Positions 16,039 through 25,155 of a stretch of 54,954 nt of DNA are shown in pieces (positions within the stretch are counted from its first letter, which is position 1; each line of letters begins with the position of its first letter). The DNA is taken from NCBI GenBank assembly GCA_015065885.1, contig SVPJ01000009.1, positions 1-54,954 of the forward strand, read 5' to 3'. The notes beneath the pieces were generated by a model. The model saw nothing but the letters and a program-made list of their open reading frames with translations. It had not been told where the DNA came from and did no database searches. Both the position numbers and the translations under genes were made by a program. The stretch is from Oscillospiraceae bacterium. Lineage in GTDB: Bacteria; Bacillota; Clostridia; Oscillospirales; Acutalibacteraceae.

Positions 16039-17372
16039 GTATGAACACACCGATCGTCGATTTCGTGCGCCGCTATGCGGCAAGCGATACCCGCCGTTTG
16101 CATATGCCGGGACATAAGGGGCGACCCGTTTTGGGTTTTGAATTCTTCGATATCACCGAGATACACGGGGCGGACAGTTTGTACGAAGCGGACGGCATCA
16201 TTGCCGAAAGCGAAGCGAACGCGAGCCGTCTGTTCGGCTCGGATACCTACTATTCCACCGAAGGGGCGTCGCAGTGCATCCGCGCGATGTTGCATTTGGC
16301 GATGCAGCAAAACGGCGGCAGACCCCGACGGGTATTGGCAGGGCGCAACGCCCACAAAGCATTTCTCAGCGCCGCGGCGTTGTTGGACATTGCGGTCGCG
16401 TGGCTGTATCCTGCCGCCGAAGAGGGATATCTCGCCTGCACCGTGACCCCGACGGCACTGGACGAGCGACTGGCGAGCGAGGACGTCGCGGCGGTATACG
16501 TGACCTCGCCCGACTATCTCGGCAATACGGCGGATATTGCCGCTCTCGCCGAAGTTTGCCACCGCCGCGGGGTACTGTTGTTGGTGGATAACGCCCACGG
16601 GGCGTATCTCAAATTCTTGTCGCCCTCACAGCATCCGATCGACCTCGGTGCGGATATTTGCTGTGATTCGGCGCATAAGACCTTGCCCGTGCTGACGGGC
16701 GGGGCGTATTTGCACCTGGCAAAGACCGTACCGTTTGAGGCGGGGGCGGTCAAAGCGGCGCTTGCCCTGTTCGGCTCGACCAGTCCGTCTTATCTGATCT
16801 TGCAGTCGCTGGATGCCGCCAACGCGTATCTCGAAAACTACCCGCCGCAACTTTCGGCGTTTTTACCGCAGGTGGCGGCGATGAAACAACGGCTCGCGGC
16901 GCACGGATACGTGTTGTGCGGCAGTGAGCCGCTTAAAGTCACGCTCAGCACCAAACCGCACGGGTATCACGGCTGTGAGGTGGCGGACGCGTTGCGGCGA
17001 GCGGGTGCCGAGTGCGAATTTGCCGACCCCGACTACGTCGTGCTGATGCTGACGCCGCAGTTGACGGCGGAGGATTTGTTTTGCCTGCAGACGGCGTTGC
17101 TGTCCCTGCCGCCAAAGCCGCCGCTCACGGCGACACCCCCGCGTTTTTGCGCAGGGGTATCCGTGCTGTCGGTGCGCGAGGCGATGCTCGCCAAAACACA
17201 GTTTGTAACGGTAGCCGATGCGCTCGGTCGGGTGCTGGCGGCACCGACGGTCGGCTGTCCGCCCGCCGTACCGATCGCCGTCTGCGGCGAGCGGTTGGAT
17301 GAACACGCACTCGCGTGTTTTCGCTACTACGGCATTGAAACCTGTGCGGTAACGGTCGAAGAAGAGGTATAA
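16035..17372 (+). CDS. Orn/Lys/Arg decarboxylase family PLP enzyme
   Basis: The 445-aa protein has the family signature RLHMPGHKG near residue 19, the EIHGADSLYEADGII segment and the PLP Lys in CDSAHKTLPVLTGGAYLH. It resembles the short Firmicutes arginine/lysine decarboxylase-like proteins (YaaO/SpeA), which form agmatine or cadaverine from arginine or lysine. Substrate cannot be read from the sequence. The C-terminal part is short and Pro-rich (LPPKPPLTATPPRF). The start ATG overlaps the scfB stop by four bases, and metF follows 13 bases downstream, so it sits inside the scf-met transcription unit. Polyamine synthesis would connect it to SAM use, which is inference. Confidence 0.85.
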   Translation: MSMNTPIVDFVRRYAASDTRRLHMPGHKGRPVLGFEFFDITEIHGADSLYEADGIIAESEANASRLFGSDTYYSTEGASQCIRAMLHLAMQQNGGRPRRVLAGRNAHKAFLSAAALLDIAVAWLYPAAEEGYLACTVTPTALDERLASEDVAAVYVTSPDYLGNTADIAALAEVCHRRGVLLLVDNAHGAYLKFLSPSQHPIDLGADICCDSAHKTLPVLTGGAYLHLAKTVPFEAGAVKAALALFGSTSPSYLILQSLDAANAYLENYPPQLSAFLPQVAAMKQRLAAHGYVLCGSEPLKVTLSTKPHGYHGCEVADALRRAGAECEFADPDYVVLMLTPQLTAEDLFCLQTALLSLPPKPPLTATPPRFCAGVSVLSVREAMLAKTQFVTVADALGRVLAAPTVGCPPAVPIAVCGERLDEHALACFRYYGIETCAVTVEEEV

Positions 17373-17385
17373 AAGGAGTGTCGAT

Positions 17386-18264
17386 ATGAAGATCAGCCAC
17401 TTGTTACAACAACATACCCCCGCGTTGTCCTTCGAGGTGTTTCCTCCGAAGACCGAAACGGGTTTTGAGAGCGTGAAGGTCGCCACCGAGGAAATTGCGA
17501 AACTGCGCCCCGCGTTTATGAGTGTGACCTACGGCGCGGGCGGCGGTACGAGCCGCTATACCCTCGAGATTGCCAAGAACATCAAAGAGATGTACGGCGT
17601 GCCCACGCTCGCGCACCTCACCTGCGTGTCCTCCACCCGCGAAACGGTGCGGGAAAAGATCGCGCAGATTCGTGAAGCGGGCATTCAAAACGTGATGGCG
17701 TTGCGCGGCGATATTCCGAAAGAACTCGAAGGTGCCGATCGCAGCGGATGGGATTACCGCTACGCGGTGGACTTGATCGCGGAACTGAAAGCGGCGTGCC
17801 CCGATTTTTGCATCGGCGCCGCGTGCTATCCCGAAATTCACCCCGAAAGCGAAAATCAGCGGGAAGACATCCGCCGTTTGAAGGAAAAGGTGGACGCGGG
17901 GTGCGATTTCCTCACCACCCAAATGTTTTTCGACAACAATTTGCTCTATAACTTCCTTTATAAAATTCGCGAAGCGGGCATCACCGTGCCGATCGTGGCG
18001 GGTGTTATGCCCATCACCAACGCGAACCAGGTCGAGCGGGCGGTGAAACTGTCCGGCTCGTTTATGCCGCAACGTTTTAAAAGTTTGGTGGACAAATTCG
18101 GCGTGTCACCCGCCGCGATGAAGCAAGCGGGCATCGCCTACGCCACCGACCAGATCATCGACTTGTATGCCAACGGCATCACCAACGTACACGTCTATTC
18201 CATGAACAAACCCGACGTTGCCGCGAAAATACAAGCCAACCTCAGCGACATTTTGGCGTTATGA
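17386..18264 (+). CDS. metF: 5,10-methylenetetrahydrofolate reductase
   Basis: MetF reduces methylene-THF to methyl-THF, the methyl donor for methionine synthase. The 292-aa product matches the usual length and has FEVFPPKTETG (with the catalytic Glu at 17), MSVTYGAGGGTSRYTLEIA, LAHLTCVSSTRE, NVMALRGDIP and FLTTQMFFDN. AAAAGGAGTGTCGAT precedes the ATG. Its stop overlaps the start of the MetH activation protein (ATGA). No MetV-like zinc protein is adjacent, in contrast to acetogen arrangements. Confidence 0.95.
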   Translation: MKISHLLQQHTPALSFEVFPPKTETGFESVKVATEEIAKLRPAFMSVTYGAGGGTSRYTLEIAKNIKEMYGVPTLAHLTCVSSTRETVREKIAQIREAGIQNVMALRGDIPKELEGADRSGWDYRYAVDLIAELKAACPDFCIGAACYPEIHPESENQREDIRRLKEKVDAGCDFLTTQMFFDNNLLYNFLYKIREAGITVPIVAGVMPITNANQVERAVKLSGSFMPQRFKSLVDKFGVSPAAMKQAGIAYATDQIIDLYANGITNVHVYSMNKPDVAAKIQANLSDILAL

Positions 18265-18851
18265 GCGGCACGGTATTGACAAAAACATACCCCCTGCCAG
18301 CAGTGGGCGAGGAAGAGGTGTGGCGGTATGCCGCTTGCCGCGAGGCGGACGAGGGAATGCGGGAATTACTTTTCTCGTGCGTCGAAGAAGCGGCACCGCG
18401 TGTCGCTTGCCGCGTGTGCTACGCCCGCTACCCGCTGGAGGCGGCGGGGAACACCTGCCGTTTCGGCGGTGTGGAATGGCACTCTGCCGCCCTTGCGGCG
18501 CGACTGGCCGATTGCCGCGAAGCGGTGCTGTTTGCCGCCACACTCGGCGCAGGGTTTGACCGCCTGCTGCAAAAATACAGCCGTTTGTCGCCCGCCCGTG
18601 CGTTGTTGCTTCAAGCGTACGGCACGGCGTGTGTTGAAGCGCTGTGCGACACGTTTTGTGCGGAGTTTCCCGACGCCACGCCGCGCTTCAGTCCCGGCTA
18701 CGGTGATTGGGCGCTCACCGCTCAGCGCGACGTGTTCCGTCTGTTAGAGCCGTCACGCCATATCGGCGTGTGTTTGAACGACAGTTTGCTGATGACCCCC
18801 GTAAAGACCGTCACGGCGGTATTGGGGATTGAAGGAGAGGGATCGCGATGA
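18261..18851 (+). CDS. Stand-alone MetH activation-domain protein
   Basis: This 196-aa protein corresponds to the C-terminal SAM-binding reactivation domain of B12-dependent methionine synthase. It has the hallmark RFSPGYGDWALTAQRDVFRLL followed by SLLMTPVKTVTAVLGIEG. The domain rebinds oxidised cob(II)alamin enzyme and uses SAM for reductive methylation. Here it is a separate polypeptide placed between metF and a MetH that lacks it. ATGA overlaps on both sides indicate translational coupling and probably matched amounts. Confidence 0.92.
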   Translation: MSGTVLTKTYPLPAVGEEEVWRYAACREADEGMRELLFSCVEEAAPRVACRVCYARYPLEAAGNTCRFGGVEWHSAALAARLADCREAVLFAATLGAGFDRLLQKYSRLSPARALLLQAYGTACVEALCDTFCAEFPDATPRFSPGYGDWALTAQRDVFRLLEPSRHIGVCLNDSLLMTPVKTVTAVLGIEGEGSR

Positions 18852-21235
18852 CTTTTCGTGAATATCTGAACAGCGATATCGTCCGCTTGGACGGCGGTAT
18901 GGGCACGGTACTCCAGGGGAGGGGACTTCCCGCAGGGGAATATCCCGAGCGGTGGAACGTTACCCATCCCGACGTGATCCGTGACGTTCACCGCGCCTAC
19001 TACGAAGCGGGCAGTCGGGTGGTGTCCACCAACACCTTCGGTGCCAATCGGCTGAAGTTTTCGGCAGAGGAGTTGGAGGCGATCGTTGCCGCCGCGGTGC
19101 AAAATGCCAAAGACGCCCGCACGGCGGTCGGCGGCGGTGACCGCTATATCGCGCTGGACATCGGCCCGTCGGGCAAACTGTTGCGTCCGTTGGGCGATCT
19201 GGATTTTGAAGAGGCCGTCACGCTGTTTGCCGAAACGGTGAAACTGGGTGTGAAATACGGTGTGGATGCCGTTCTCATCGAAACGATGAACGACAGCTAC
19301 GAGACCAAAGCCGCCCTGCTGGCGGCAAAGGAGAACAGCACTCTGCCCGTGTTGGTATCCAACGCCTATGGCGAGGACGGCAAACTGATGACGGGTGCCA
19401 CCCCCGCCGCCATGGTGGCGATGCTTGAAGGAATGGGCGCGGATGCCGTGGGTGCCAACTGTTCGCTCGGTCCGCGGCAACTGGCAGGCGTGGCGGAAGA
19501 ATTGCTCGCCGCGGCGTCGGTGCCGGTGCTTTTAAAACCCAACGCCGGTCTGCCCCGTGCGGTGGACGGGCGCACGGTGTTCGACGTATCGGCAGAGGAA
19601 TTCGCCGAAGAACTCGGCGCACTCGTTGAACGGGGCGTGCGCGTGGTGGGCGGTTGTTGCGGCACCACACCCACGTATATCGCGGCGGTGGAACAGCGGT
19701 TGCGAAAACTTACCCCCGTACCGATTGAACCGAAATCCCACACGGTGGTGTCGTCGTACACCCACGCGGTGACCTTTGGGGATACGCCGTTGCTGATCGG
19801 CGAGCGCATCAACCCCACGGGGAAAAAGCGGTTCAAGCAAGCACTCGTGGAACGCGACATGGATTATCTCTTGTCGGAAGGTATCCGTCAGCAGGAGAAG
19901 GGCGTGCATCTCTTAGACGTGAACGTCGGTCTGCCCGAAATTGACGAGGCGGCAATGCTCACTGCCGCGGTGTGTGAATTGCAGGCGGTGTGCGACCTGC
20001 CGCTCCAGATCGACACGGCGGATCCCGCCGCGATGGAAGCGGCGTTGCGCCGTTACAACGGTAAAGCGCTCGTGAATTCGGTGAGCGGCAAAGCGGACAG
20101 TATGGCGGCGGTGTTCCCGCTTGTGAAAAAATACGGCGGCACGGTGATCGCACTGACGCTGGACGAAAACGGCATTCCTGCCGACGCCGCGGGCCGCATA
20201 GCGATCGCCCGCAAGATCTTGGCGACCGCCGCCGAATACGGCATTGATAAGCGGGATATCGTGTTTGATACCCTTGCGATGACGGTCAGCGCGGACGAGC
20301 GAGCGGCGTGCGCAACACTTGAAGCACTCGGTACCATTCGCCGCGAACTTGGATGTCATACCTCGCTCGGGGTGTCCAACGTGTCCTTCGGGCTGCCTCA
20401 GCGGGAGGCACTGAACAGCGTGTTTTTTGCGCTGGCACTGGAAAACGGGCTGTCCGCGGCAATTATGAATCCGTATTCCGCCGATATGATGCGTACGTAT
20501 TACACCTATAACGCCCTCAAAGGAAACGACCCGAATTGTGCCCGCTACATTGAAGCGGCGGCAACCTTTGCCACGGTGGGGGCGGCAACGCCCGCCGCCG
20601 CGGCAGAGCCGACCGCAGGCAGCGGATTGCAACAAGCGATCACAAAGGGCCTGAAGGAACGGGCAGGGGAGGAAACGGCGCTTCTCCTTAAAACTACCCC
20701 CCCGCTCGACATCGTACAAAACGAGATCGTTTCCGCCTTGAACACGGTGGGCGAAGGGTTTGAGAAAAAGACGGTGTATCTGCCGCAACTTCTGATGAGC
20801 GCGGAGGCGGCAGGGGTCGCGTTCGAGCAGATCAAAGCGGTGATGCCTGCGGGGGAGTCGCGCGGCGTGTGTGTCGTGCTGGCAACGGTGCAAGGCGATA
20901 TCCACGATATCGGTAAAAACATCGTAAAGTTGCTGCTGGAAAATTACGGCTTCGAGGTGGTGGATCTCGGGCGGGACGTGTCGCCCGAAACGGTGGTGCA
21001 AGCGGTACTTGACCGCCGCGCGCCGCTCGTGGGTCTCAGTGCGCTGATGACCACCACCGTCCCCGCGATGGAGGAGACGGTGCGACTTTTGAAAGCGCAG
21101 GCACCGTTTTGCAAAACGATGGTCGGCGGCGCGGTGCTGACGGCAGAATACGCCGCCTGCATCGGCGCGGATGCGTATGCGAAGGATGCGATGGAAGGCG
21201 TGCGCCTGGCACAAGCGCTGACGAACGAAACGTAA
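18848..21235 (+). CDS. metH: Cobalamin-dependent methionine synthase (truncated-type)
   Basis: The 795-aa protein has three MetH modules: a homocysteine S-methyltransferase barrel (about 1-290; zinc Cys in GANCS and VVGGCCGTTP), a pterin-binding domain (about 310-580; LLIGERINPTGKKRFKQAL, VSNVSFGLPQREALN) and a cobalamin cap plus Rossmann-type binding domain (about 590-795) with the base-off motif GDIHDIGKNIV. It ends where E. coli MetH continues into the activation domain, which here is the preceding gene. It transfers methyl from methyl-THF to homocysteine. It is the last gene of the operon and is followed by a strong terminator. Confidence 0.95.
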   Translation: MTFREYLNSDIVRLDGGMGTVLQGRGLPAGEYPERWNVTHPDVIRDVHRAYYEAGSRVVSTNTFGANRLKFSAEELEAIVAAAVQNAKDARTAVGGGDRYIALDIGPSGKLLRPLGDLDFEEAVTLFAETVKLGVKYGVDAVLIETMNDSYETKAALLAAKENSTLPVLVSNAYGEDGKLMTGATPAAMVAMLEGMGADAVGANCSLGPRQLAGVAEELLAAASVPVLLKPNAGLPRAVDGRTVFDVSAEEFAEELGALVERGVRVVGGCCGTTPTYIAAVEQRLRKLTPVPIEPKSHTVVSSYTHAVTFGDTPLLIGERINPTGKKRFKQALVERDMDYLLSEGIRQQEKGVHLLDVNVGLPEIDEAAMLTAAVCELQAVCDLPLQIDTADPAAMEAALRRYNGKALVNSVSGKADSMAAVFPLVKKYGGTVIALTLDENGIPADAAGRIAIARKILATAAEYGIDKRDIVFDTLAMTVSADERAACATLEALGTIRRELGCHTSLGVSNVSFGLPQREALNSVFFALALENGLSAAIMNPYSADMMRTYYTYNALKGNDPNCARYIEAAATFATVGAATPAAAAEPTAGSGLQQAITKGLKERAGEETALLLKTTPPLDIVQNEIVSALNTVGEGFEKKTVYLPQLLMSAEAAGVAFEQIKAVMPAGESRGVCVVLATVQGDIHDIGKNIVKLLLENYGFEVVDLGRDVSPETVVQAVLDRRAPLVGLSALMTTTVPAMEETVRLLKAQAPFCKTMVGGAVLTAEYAACIGADAYAKDAMEGVRLAQALTNET

Positions 21236-21236
21236 T

Positions 21237-21266
21237 AAAAAAGCCCGCCGTCCGGCGGGCTTTTTT
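21237..21266. terminator. Rho-independent terminator of metH
   Basis: AAAAAAGCCCGCCG with CGGCGGGCTTTTTT. It also overlaps the 3' end of the convergent AraC gene. Confidence 0.9.
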
Positions 21267-22023
21267 ATCCTTGCTTACGGTATTCGGACGGCGATACGCC
21301 GAATTGCTCTTTAAAATTACGGTTGAAGCTGCGTAAAGAGGCATATCCGCTGTCAAGCGCACACTGCAGTACCGATTGACCGGTGTTTTTGAGCAGATAG
21401 CACGCATGGCTCAACCGATAGTGATTGACGTAGGTGTTGAAGGAGATGCCTACCAGACGGCGAAACGAGCGGGAGAGATACGCGTAATCGTATCCCGTTG
21501 CCGCGGCAAGGGCACCGAGCGAGCAGTCCTCCGCAAACGCCGTCTCTACAAAGGCAAAAATTTTATGCAGCAGGGTGTCACCGGCTTCGGATCGCGGTGT
21601 GTACTGTGCCGTATCATCAAACAAGCCGCACAGGGTATACAAAACGCCTTTTTTCATAAGCAGTGAACGGTGGTCGGCGCTTTGCAACGCGGCAGCGATC
21701 TCGTGGGAAGCGTCACAGCGGTTGTCGCGGGGGAGAAGTCCGGCTGTGCGTTTCGCAAAGGCGTGTACCAGCTGGGGTGAAAAAATGCACAGCGTGTGGC
21801 GGCTTTGAGTGGAGGTGAGCGCGTGGATCTGGTGGGGGAACAGCAAGAGCGATTGCCCTTCCGAAAGTACGTATTCCCGCCCGTCTACCGTTACCGTCAT
21901 TTCCCCCGCCTGCACCGTCAAGAACTCAAAGCAGGCGTGCAGGTGCGGCGGAAAGGAGAAGTTCTCTCCCGTCTCTATCCGCCAATAGTCAGGCCCTGCG
22001 GGGTGCGCGAACTGATAAAACAC
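21265..22023 (-). CDS. AraC family regulator, probably of xylBA
   Basis: The 252-aa protein has an N-terminal cupin-like sensor region (FSFPPHLHACFEFLTVQAGEM) and a C-terminal double helix-turn-helix (LGALAAATGYDYAYLSRSFRRLVGISFNTYV ... YASLRSFNRNFKEQFGVSPSEYRK). It is divergent from xylB, so it probably senses a pentose signal and activates xylBA. Two GTG codons can start it: the first at 22032 overlaps the GGAG ribosome binding site itself, so the GTG at 22023, 8 bases after GGAG, is preferred. Sugar specificity is inferred only from context. Confidence 0.85.
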   Translation of the reverse strand: MFYQFAHPAGPDYWRIETGENFSFPPHLHACFEFLTVQAGEMTVTVDGREYVLSEGQSLLLFPHQIHALTSTQSRHTLCIFSPQLVHAFAKRTAGLLPRDNRCDASHEIAAALQSADHRSLLMKKGVLYTLCGLFDDTAQYTPRSEAGDTLLHKIFAFVETAFAEDCSLGALAAATGYDYAYLSRSFRRLVGISFNTYVNHYRLSHACYLLKNTGQSVLQCALDSGYASLRSFNRNFKEQFGVSPSEYRKQG

Positions 22024-22038
22024 CGCTATCACTCCAAA

Positions 22039-22104
22039 AAATCAAATATTGTCCTATTAGTATACACATTATTACTGGAAAAGTCAAATATTATCCTTTA
22101 GAAT
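22039..22104 (+). promoter_or_regulatory. Two direct-repeat operators and promoter of xylBA
   Basis: AAATCAAATATTGTCC (22039-22054) and AAGTCAAATATTATCC (22081-22096) are near-identical and exactly 42 bp apart, four helical turns on one face. The second abuts a -10-like TAGAAT (22099-22104) that has no good -35 box, the usual setting for an AraC-type activator. A role in autoregulation of the divergent gene is possible. Confidence 0.65.
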
Positions 22105-22127
22105 GAAAGTGGAAAGGAAGTGACGGT

Positions 22128-23612
22128 ATGGCGTATTATATCGGTGCCGACCTCGGCACCTCTGCGCTGAAACTGTTGTTAACAGATGAGTCGGGTGCTG
22201 TGATAAAGCAGACGTCACGCAGTTATCCCGTACAGTACCCTCGCCCTGCGTGGAGTGAACAGCACCCCGCCGATTGGTGGGCGGCGTTCGCCGACGGAGT
22301 GAAGGACTTACTGCAAGGGGTGGATCGCACGGCGGTGCGTGCCGTCGGCTTCGGTGGGCAGATGCACGGTCTGGTGGCGTTGGATGCGAGCGACGCGGTC
22401 ATTCGTCCCGCTATTTTGTGGAACGACGGACGCACGGCAGAGGAAACGGCGTATCTGAACGACGCGGTGGGACGCGAAAAACTGGTGTCCTGCACGGCGA
22501 ACGTTGCGTTTGCCGGCTTTACGGCGCCGAAACTGTTGTGGATGCAAAAGCACGAACCGCAGAATTTCCGGAAGATCTGTAAGATCATGTTGCCGAAGGA
22601 CTATATGACCTATCGGCTGACGGGGGTACACGCGACCGAATATTCGGACGCGGCGGGGATGTTGCTTTTGGACGTGGAGCATCGCTGTTGGTCGGAGGAG
22701 ATGGCGGCGCTGTGCGGCATCACCACGGCGCAACTGCCCCGCTTGTTTGAAAGTTACGAGACGGTCGGCACCCTGTTGCCCGAAGTTGCGGAGGAACTGG
22801 GGCTGTTGCCCGCCGTCACGGTGGTGGCAGGCGCGGGGGACAACGCCGCGGCAGCGGTCGGCACCGGTGCGGTGACGGCGGGGGCGTGCAATCTCTCGAT
22901 CGGTACGTCGGGCACCCTTTTCATCGTGTCGGACACCTTTGCCGCAGGCGGCGGTGATGCGTTGCACGCTTTCTGCCACGCCAACGGTGCGTACCACCTG
23001 ATGGGCTGTATGCTCTCGGCGGCGTCCTGCAACAAATGGTTCTGTGAGGACATACTGCACACCACCGACTATTCTGCCGAGCAGGCGGATATTACTCCCG
23101 ACAAGTTGGGAGAAAACCACGTGTTCTTCCTGCCCTACCTGATGGGAGAGCGTTCCCCCATCAACGATACCGATGCCCGCGGTATGTTCATCGGTATGCG
23201 GGCGGACACCACCCGCGCCGATATGGTGCAGGCGGTGCTGGAAGGGGTGGCGTTTGCCCTGCGCGACAGTTTGGAGCGTGCGCGTGCGGCGGGCATCACC
23301 GTGCGGGAAAGCACCCTCTGCGGCGGCGGTGCGCGCTCGCCGCTGTGGCAGACGATCCTTGCCAATACGCTTGGCGTGACGCTGCGTATGCCGACGGTGG
23401 AGGAAGGCCCTGCCTACGGTGCGGCGATGCTCGCGATGGTGGGGGACGGTGCCTATCCCACCGTGCAGGAGTGTGCGGCGAAACTCGTCACCTTCCGCGA
23501 CACCGTGACACCGGATGCGGCACTCACGGCGCGATATGAGCGTGCCTATCAAAAATTCAGCCGACTCTATCCTGCGGTGAAGCAGGTATACAAAGTTTTG
23601 AAGGAGGACTAA
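22128..23612 (+). CDS. xylB: Xylulokinase
   Basis: XylB phosphorylates D-xylulose to xylulose-5-phosphate for the pentose phosphate pathway. The 494-aa FGGY-family kinase opens YYIGADLGTSALKLLLTDE (phosphate-1 loop) and has GFGGQMHGLVALD, PAILWNDGRTAEE, AGAGDNAAAAVGTGAV and a C-terminal LCGGGARSPLWQTILANTLG motif. ATG follows GGAAGTGACGGT. xylA begins three bases after its stop, and its ribosome binding site lies within the xylB end. Confidence 0.93.
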   Translation: MAYYIGADLGTSALKLLLTDESGAVIKQTSRSYPVQYPRPAWSEQHPADWWAAFADGVKDLLQGVDRTAVRAVGFGGQMHGLVALDASDAVIRPAILWNDGRTAEETAYLNDAVGREKLVSCTANVAFAGFTAPKLLWMQKHEPQNFRKICKIMLPKDYMTYRLTGVHATEYSDAAGMLLLDVEHRCWSEEMAALCGITTAQLPRLFESYETVGTLLPEVAEELGLLPAVTVVAGAGDNAAAAVGTGAVTAGACNLSIGTSGTLFIVSDTFAAGGGDALHAFCHANGAYHLMGCMLSAASCNKWFCEDILHTTDYSAEQADITPDKLGENHVFFLPYLMGERSPINDTDARGMFIGMRADTTRADMVQAVLEGVAFALRDSLERARAAGITVRESTLCGGGARSPLWQTILANTLGVTLRMPTVEEGPAYGAAMLAMVGDGAYPTVQECAAKLVTFRDTVTPDAALTARYERAYQKFSRLYPAVKQVYKVLKED

Positions 23613-23615
23613 CCG

Positions 23616-24932
23616 ATGAGCGAGATTTTCAAAAACATACCCCCTATCCAATACAAAGGGGCGAACAGTACCGATCCGTTGGCGTTCAAATACTACGATG
23701 CCGAGCGGGTGGTGCTGGGCAAGCCGATGAAGGAGCATCTGCCGTTCGCGATGGCGTGGTGGCACAATCTGTGCGCCGCGGGCACCGATATGTTCGGGCG
23801 GGACACCGCCGACAAATCCTTCGGCGCCGAAAAAGGCACGATGGCACACGCGAAGGCGAAGGTGGACGCGGGCTTTGAGTGTATGCAGAAACTGGGCATT
23901 CGCTACTTCTGCTTCCACGACGTGGACTTGGTGCCCGAAGCGGACGACATTAAAGAGACCAACCGCCGCCTGGATGAGATCACCGATTACATTCTCGAAA
24001 AAATGCAGGGCACCGATATCCGTTGCCTGTGGGGTACGGCGAATATGTTCTCCAACCCCCGCTTTATGAACGGGGCGGGCAGCACCAATTCGGCGGACGT
24101 GTATTGCTTTGCGGCGGCGCAGATCAAAAAAGCGCTGGAACTGACGGTGAAACTCGGCGGCCGCGGCTACGTGTTTTGGGGCGGCCGCGAAGGGTACGAG
24201 ACCTTGCTCAACACCGATATGAAGCGCGAACAGGAGAATATTGCGCGGTTGATGCGCATGGCGGTGGATTACGGTCGTTCCATCGGTTTCACGGGAGATT
24301 TCTACATCGAGCCGAAGCCGAAGGAGCCGATGAAGCACCAGTACGATTTTGATGCCGCGACCGCGATCGGCTTTTTGCGGCAATACGGGTTGGACAAGGA
24401 TTTCAAAATGAACATCGAAGCCAACCACGCGACCCTTGCGGGTCACACCTTCCAGCACGAGTTGCGGGTCAGTGCCATCAACGGGATGCTCGGCTCGATC
24501 GACGCTAACCAAGGCGACTTGTTGCTCGGCTGGGATACCGACGAATTTCCGCAAAACGTGTACGACACCACCATGTGTATGTACGAAGTGCTGAAAGCGG
24601 GCGGTCTCACGGGTGGTTTCAATTTCGACGCCAAAAACCGCCGTCCCAGCTACACGGCGGAGGATATCTTCCACGGATTTATCCTTGGTATGGACACCTT
24701 CGCGCTCGGATTGCTGAAGGCGGCGGCGCTGATCGAGGACGGCCGACTGGACGCCTTCGTGAAGGAACGCTACGCGAGCTTTGACGAGGGGGTAGGTAAA
24801 CGCATTTCCGACGGTACCGCCACCTTAGAGGAACTCGCCGCCCGCGCGGAGGAGATGGGCGCGCCTGCCCTGCCGTCGAGCGGTCGACAGGAATATCTGC
24901 AAAGTATTGTGAACGGGATCCTGTTTGGATAA
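23616..24932 (+). CDS. xylA: Xylose isomerase
   Basis: XylA converts D-xylose to D-xylulose, the substrate of the upstream kinase. The 438-aa product has the long N-terminal form of class II xylose isomerases. Visible active-site signatures are [13 protein letters not shown] (catalytic His and Asp), [50 protein letters not shown] and GSIDANQGD, which provide the two metal sites. The start follows AAGGAGGACTAACCG. Right behind the stop lies a solo terminal-repeat fragment of the palindromic element family. Confidence 0.96.
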   Translation: MSEIFKNIPPIQYKGANSTDPLAFKYYDAERVVLGKPMKEHLPFAMAWWHNLCAAGTDMFGRDTADKSFGAEKGTMAHAKAKVDAGFECMQKLGIRYFCFHDVDLVPEADDIKETNRRLDEITDYILEKMQGTDIRCLWGTANMFSNPRFMNGAGSTNSADVYCFAAAQIKKALELTVKLGGRGYVFWGGREGYETLLNTDMKREQENIARLMRMAVDYGRSIGFTGDFYIEPKPKEPMKHQYDFDAATAIGFLRQYGLDKDFKMNIEANHATLAGHTFQHELRVSAINGMLGSIDANQGDLLLGWDTDEFPQNVYDTTMCMYEVLKAGGLTGGFNFDAKNRRPSYTAEDIFHGFILGMDTFALGLLKAAALIEDGRLDAFVKERYASFDEGVGKRISDGTATLEELAARAEEMGAPALPSSGRQEYLQSIVNGILFG

Positions 24933-24933
24933 G

Positions 24934-24953
24934 GAGTTTGAATGCTCACCCTA
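24934..24953. repeat. Solo end of the 8236-8468 element family
   Basis: GAGTTTGAATGCTCACCCTA matches 19 of 20 bases of the right end of the element at 8236-8468. No partner end was found nearby. Confidence 0.7.
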
Positions 24954-24964
24954 CCGAGTATGCG

Positions 24965-25105
24965 ATGAAGTCCACAAAATATGCGTACTATATTTCAAAA
25001 ATTGAAAGTATCGATATCGCAAAACTATCGTCAGCAGACTTGGAATACTATTGGAAAGTTATCGCCTACGTCGAAGGGAAATGGTCTCGCCTCACCTTTC
25101 GATAA
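24965..25105 (+). CDS. Small AT-richer ORF, 46 aa, unrecognised
   Basis: ATG to TAA encodes a 46-residue peptide beginning MKSTKYAYYISKIESIDIAK and containing SSADLEYYWKVIAYVEG. It is rich in Tyr, Ile and Lys, unlike its GC-rich neighbours. The only ribosome binding site in range, AAGGAG at 24931-24936, serves an 8-codon ORF (24942-24968) whose TGA overlaps this ATG, so coupled translation is possible. It may be the remnant of an inserted gene. No family was recognised. Confidence 0.4.
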   Translation: MKSTKYAYYISKIESIDIAKLSSADLEYYWKVIAYVEGKWSRLTFR

Positions 25106-25111
25106 CACAAA

Positions 25112-25155
25112 AACACGAAGAAGCCGACCGCTGATGCGGTCGGCTTCTTCGTGTT
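25112..25155. terminator. Bidirectional Rho-independent terminator
   Basis: AACACGAAGAAGCCGACCGC and its exact complement, a 20-bp stem around TGAT. It ends at the stop codon of the convergent Fic gene. Confidence 0.88.
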
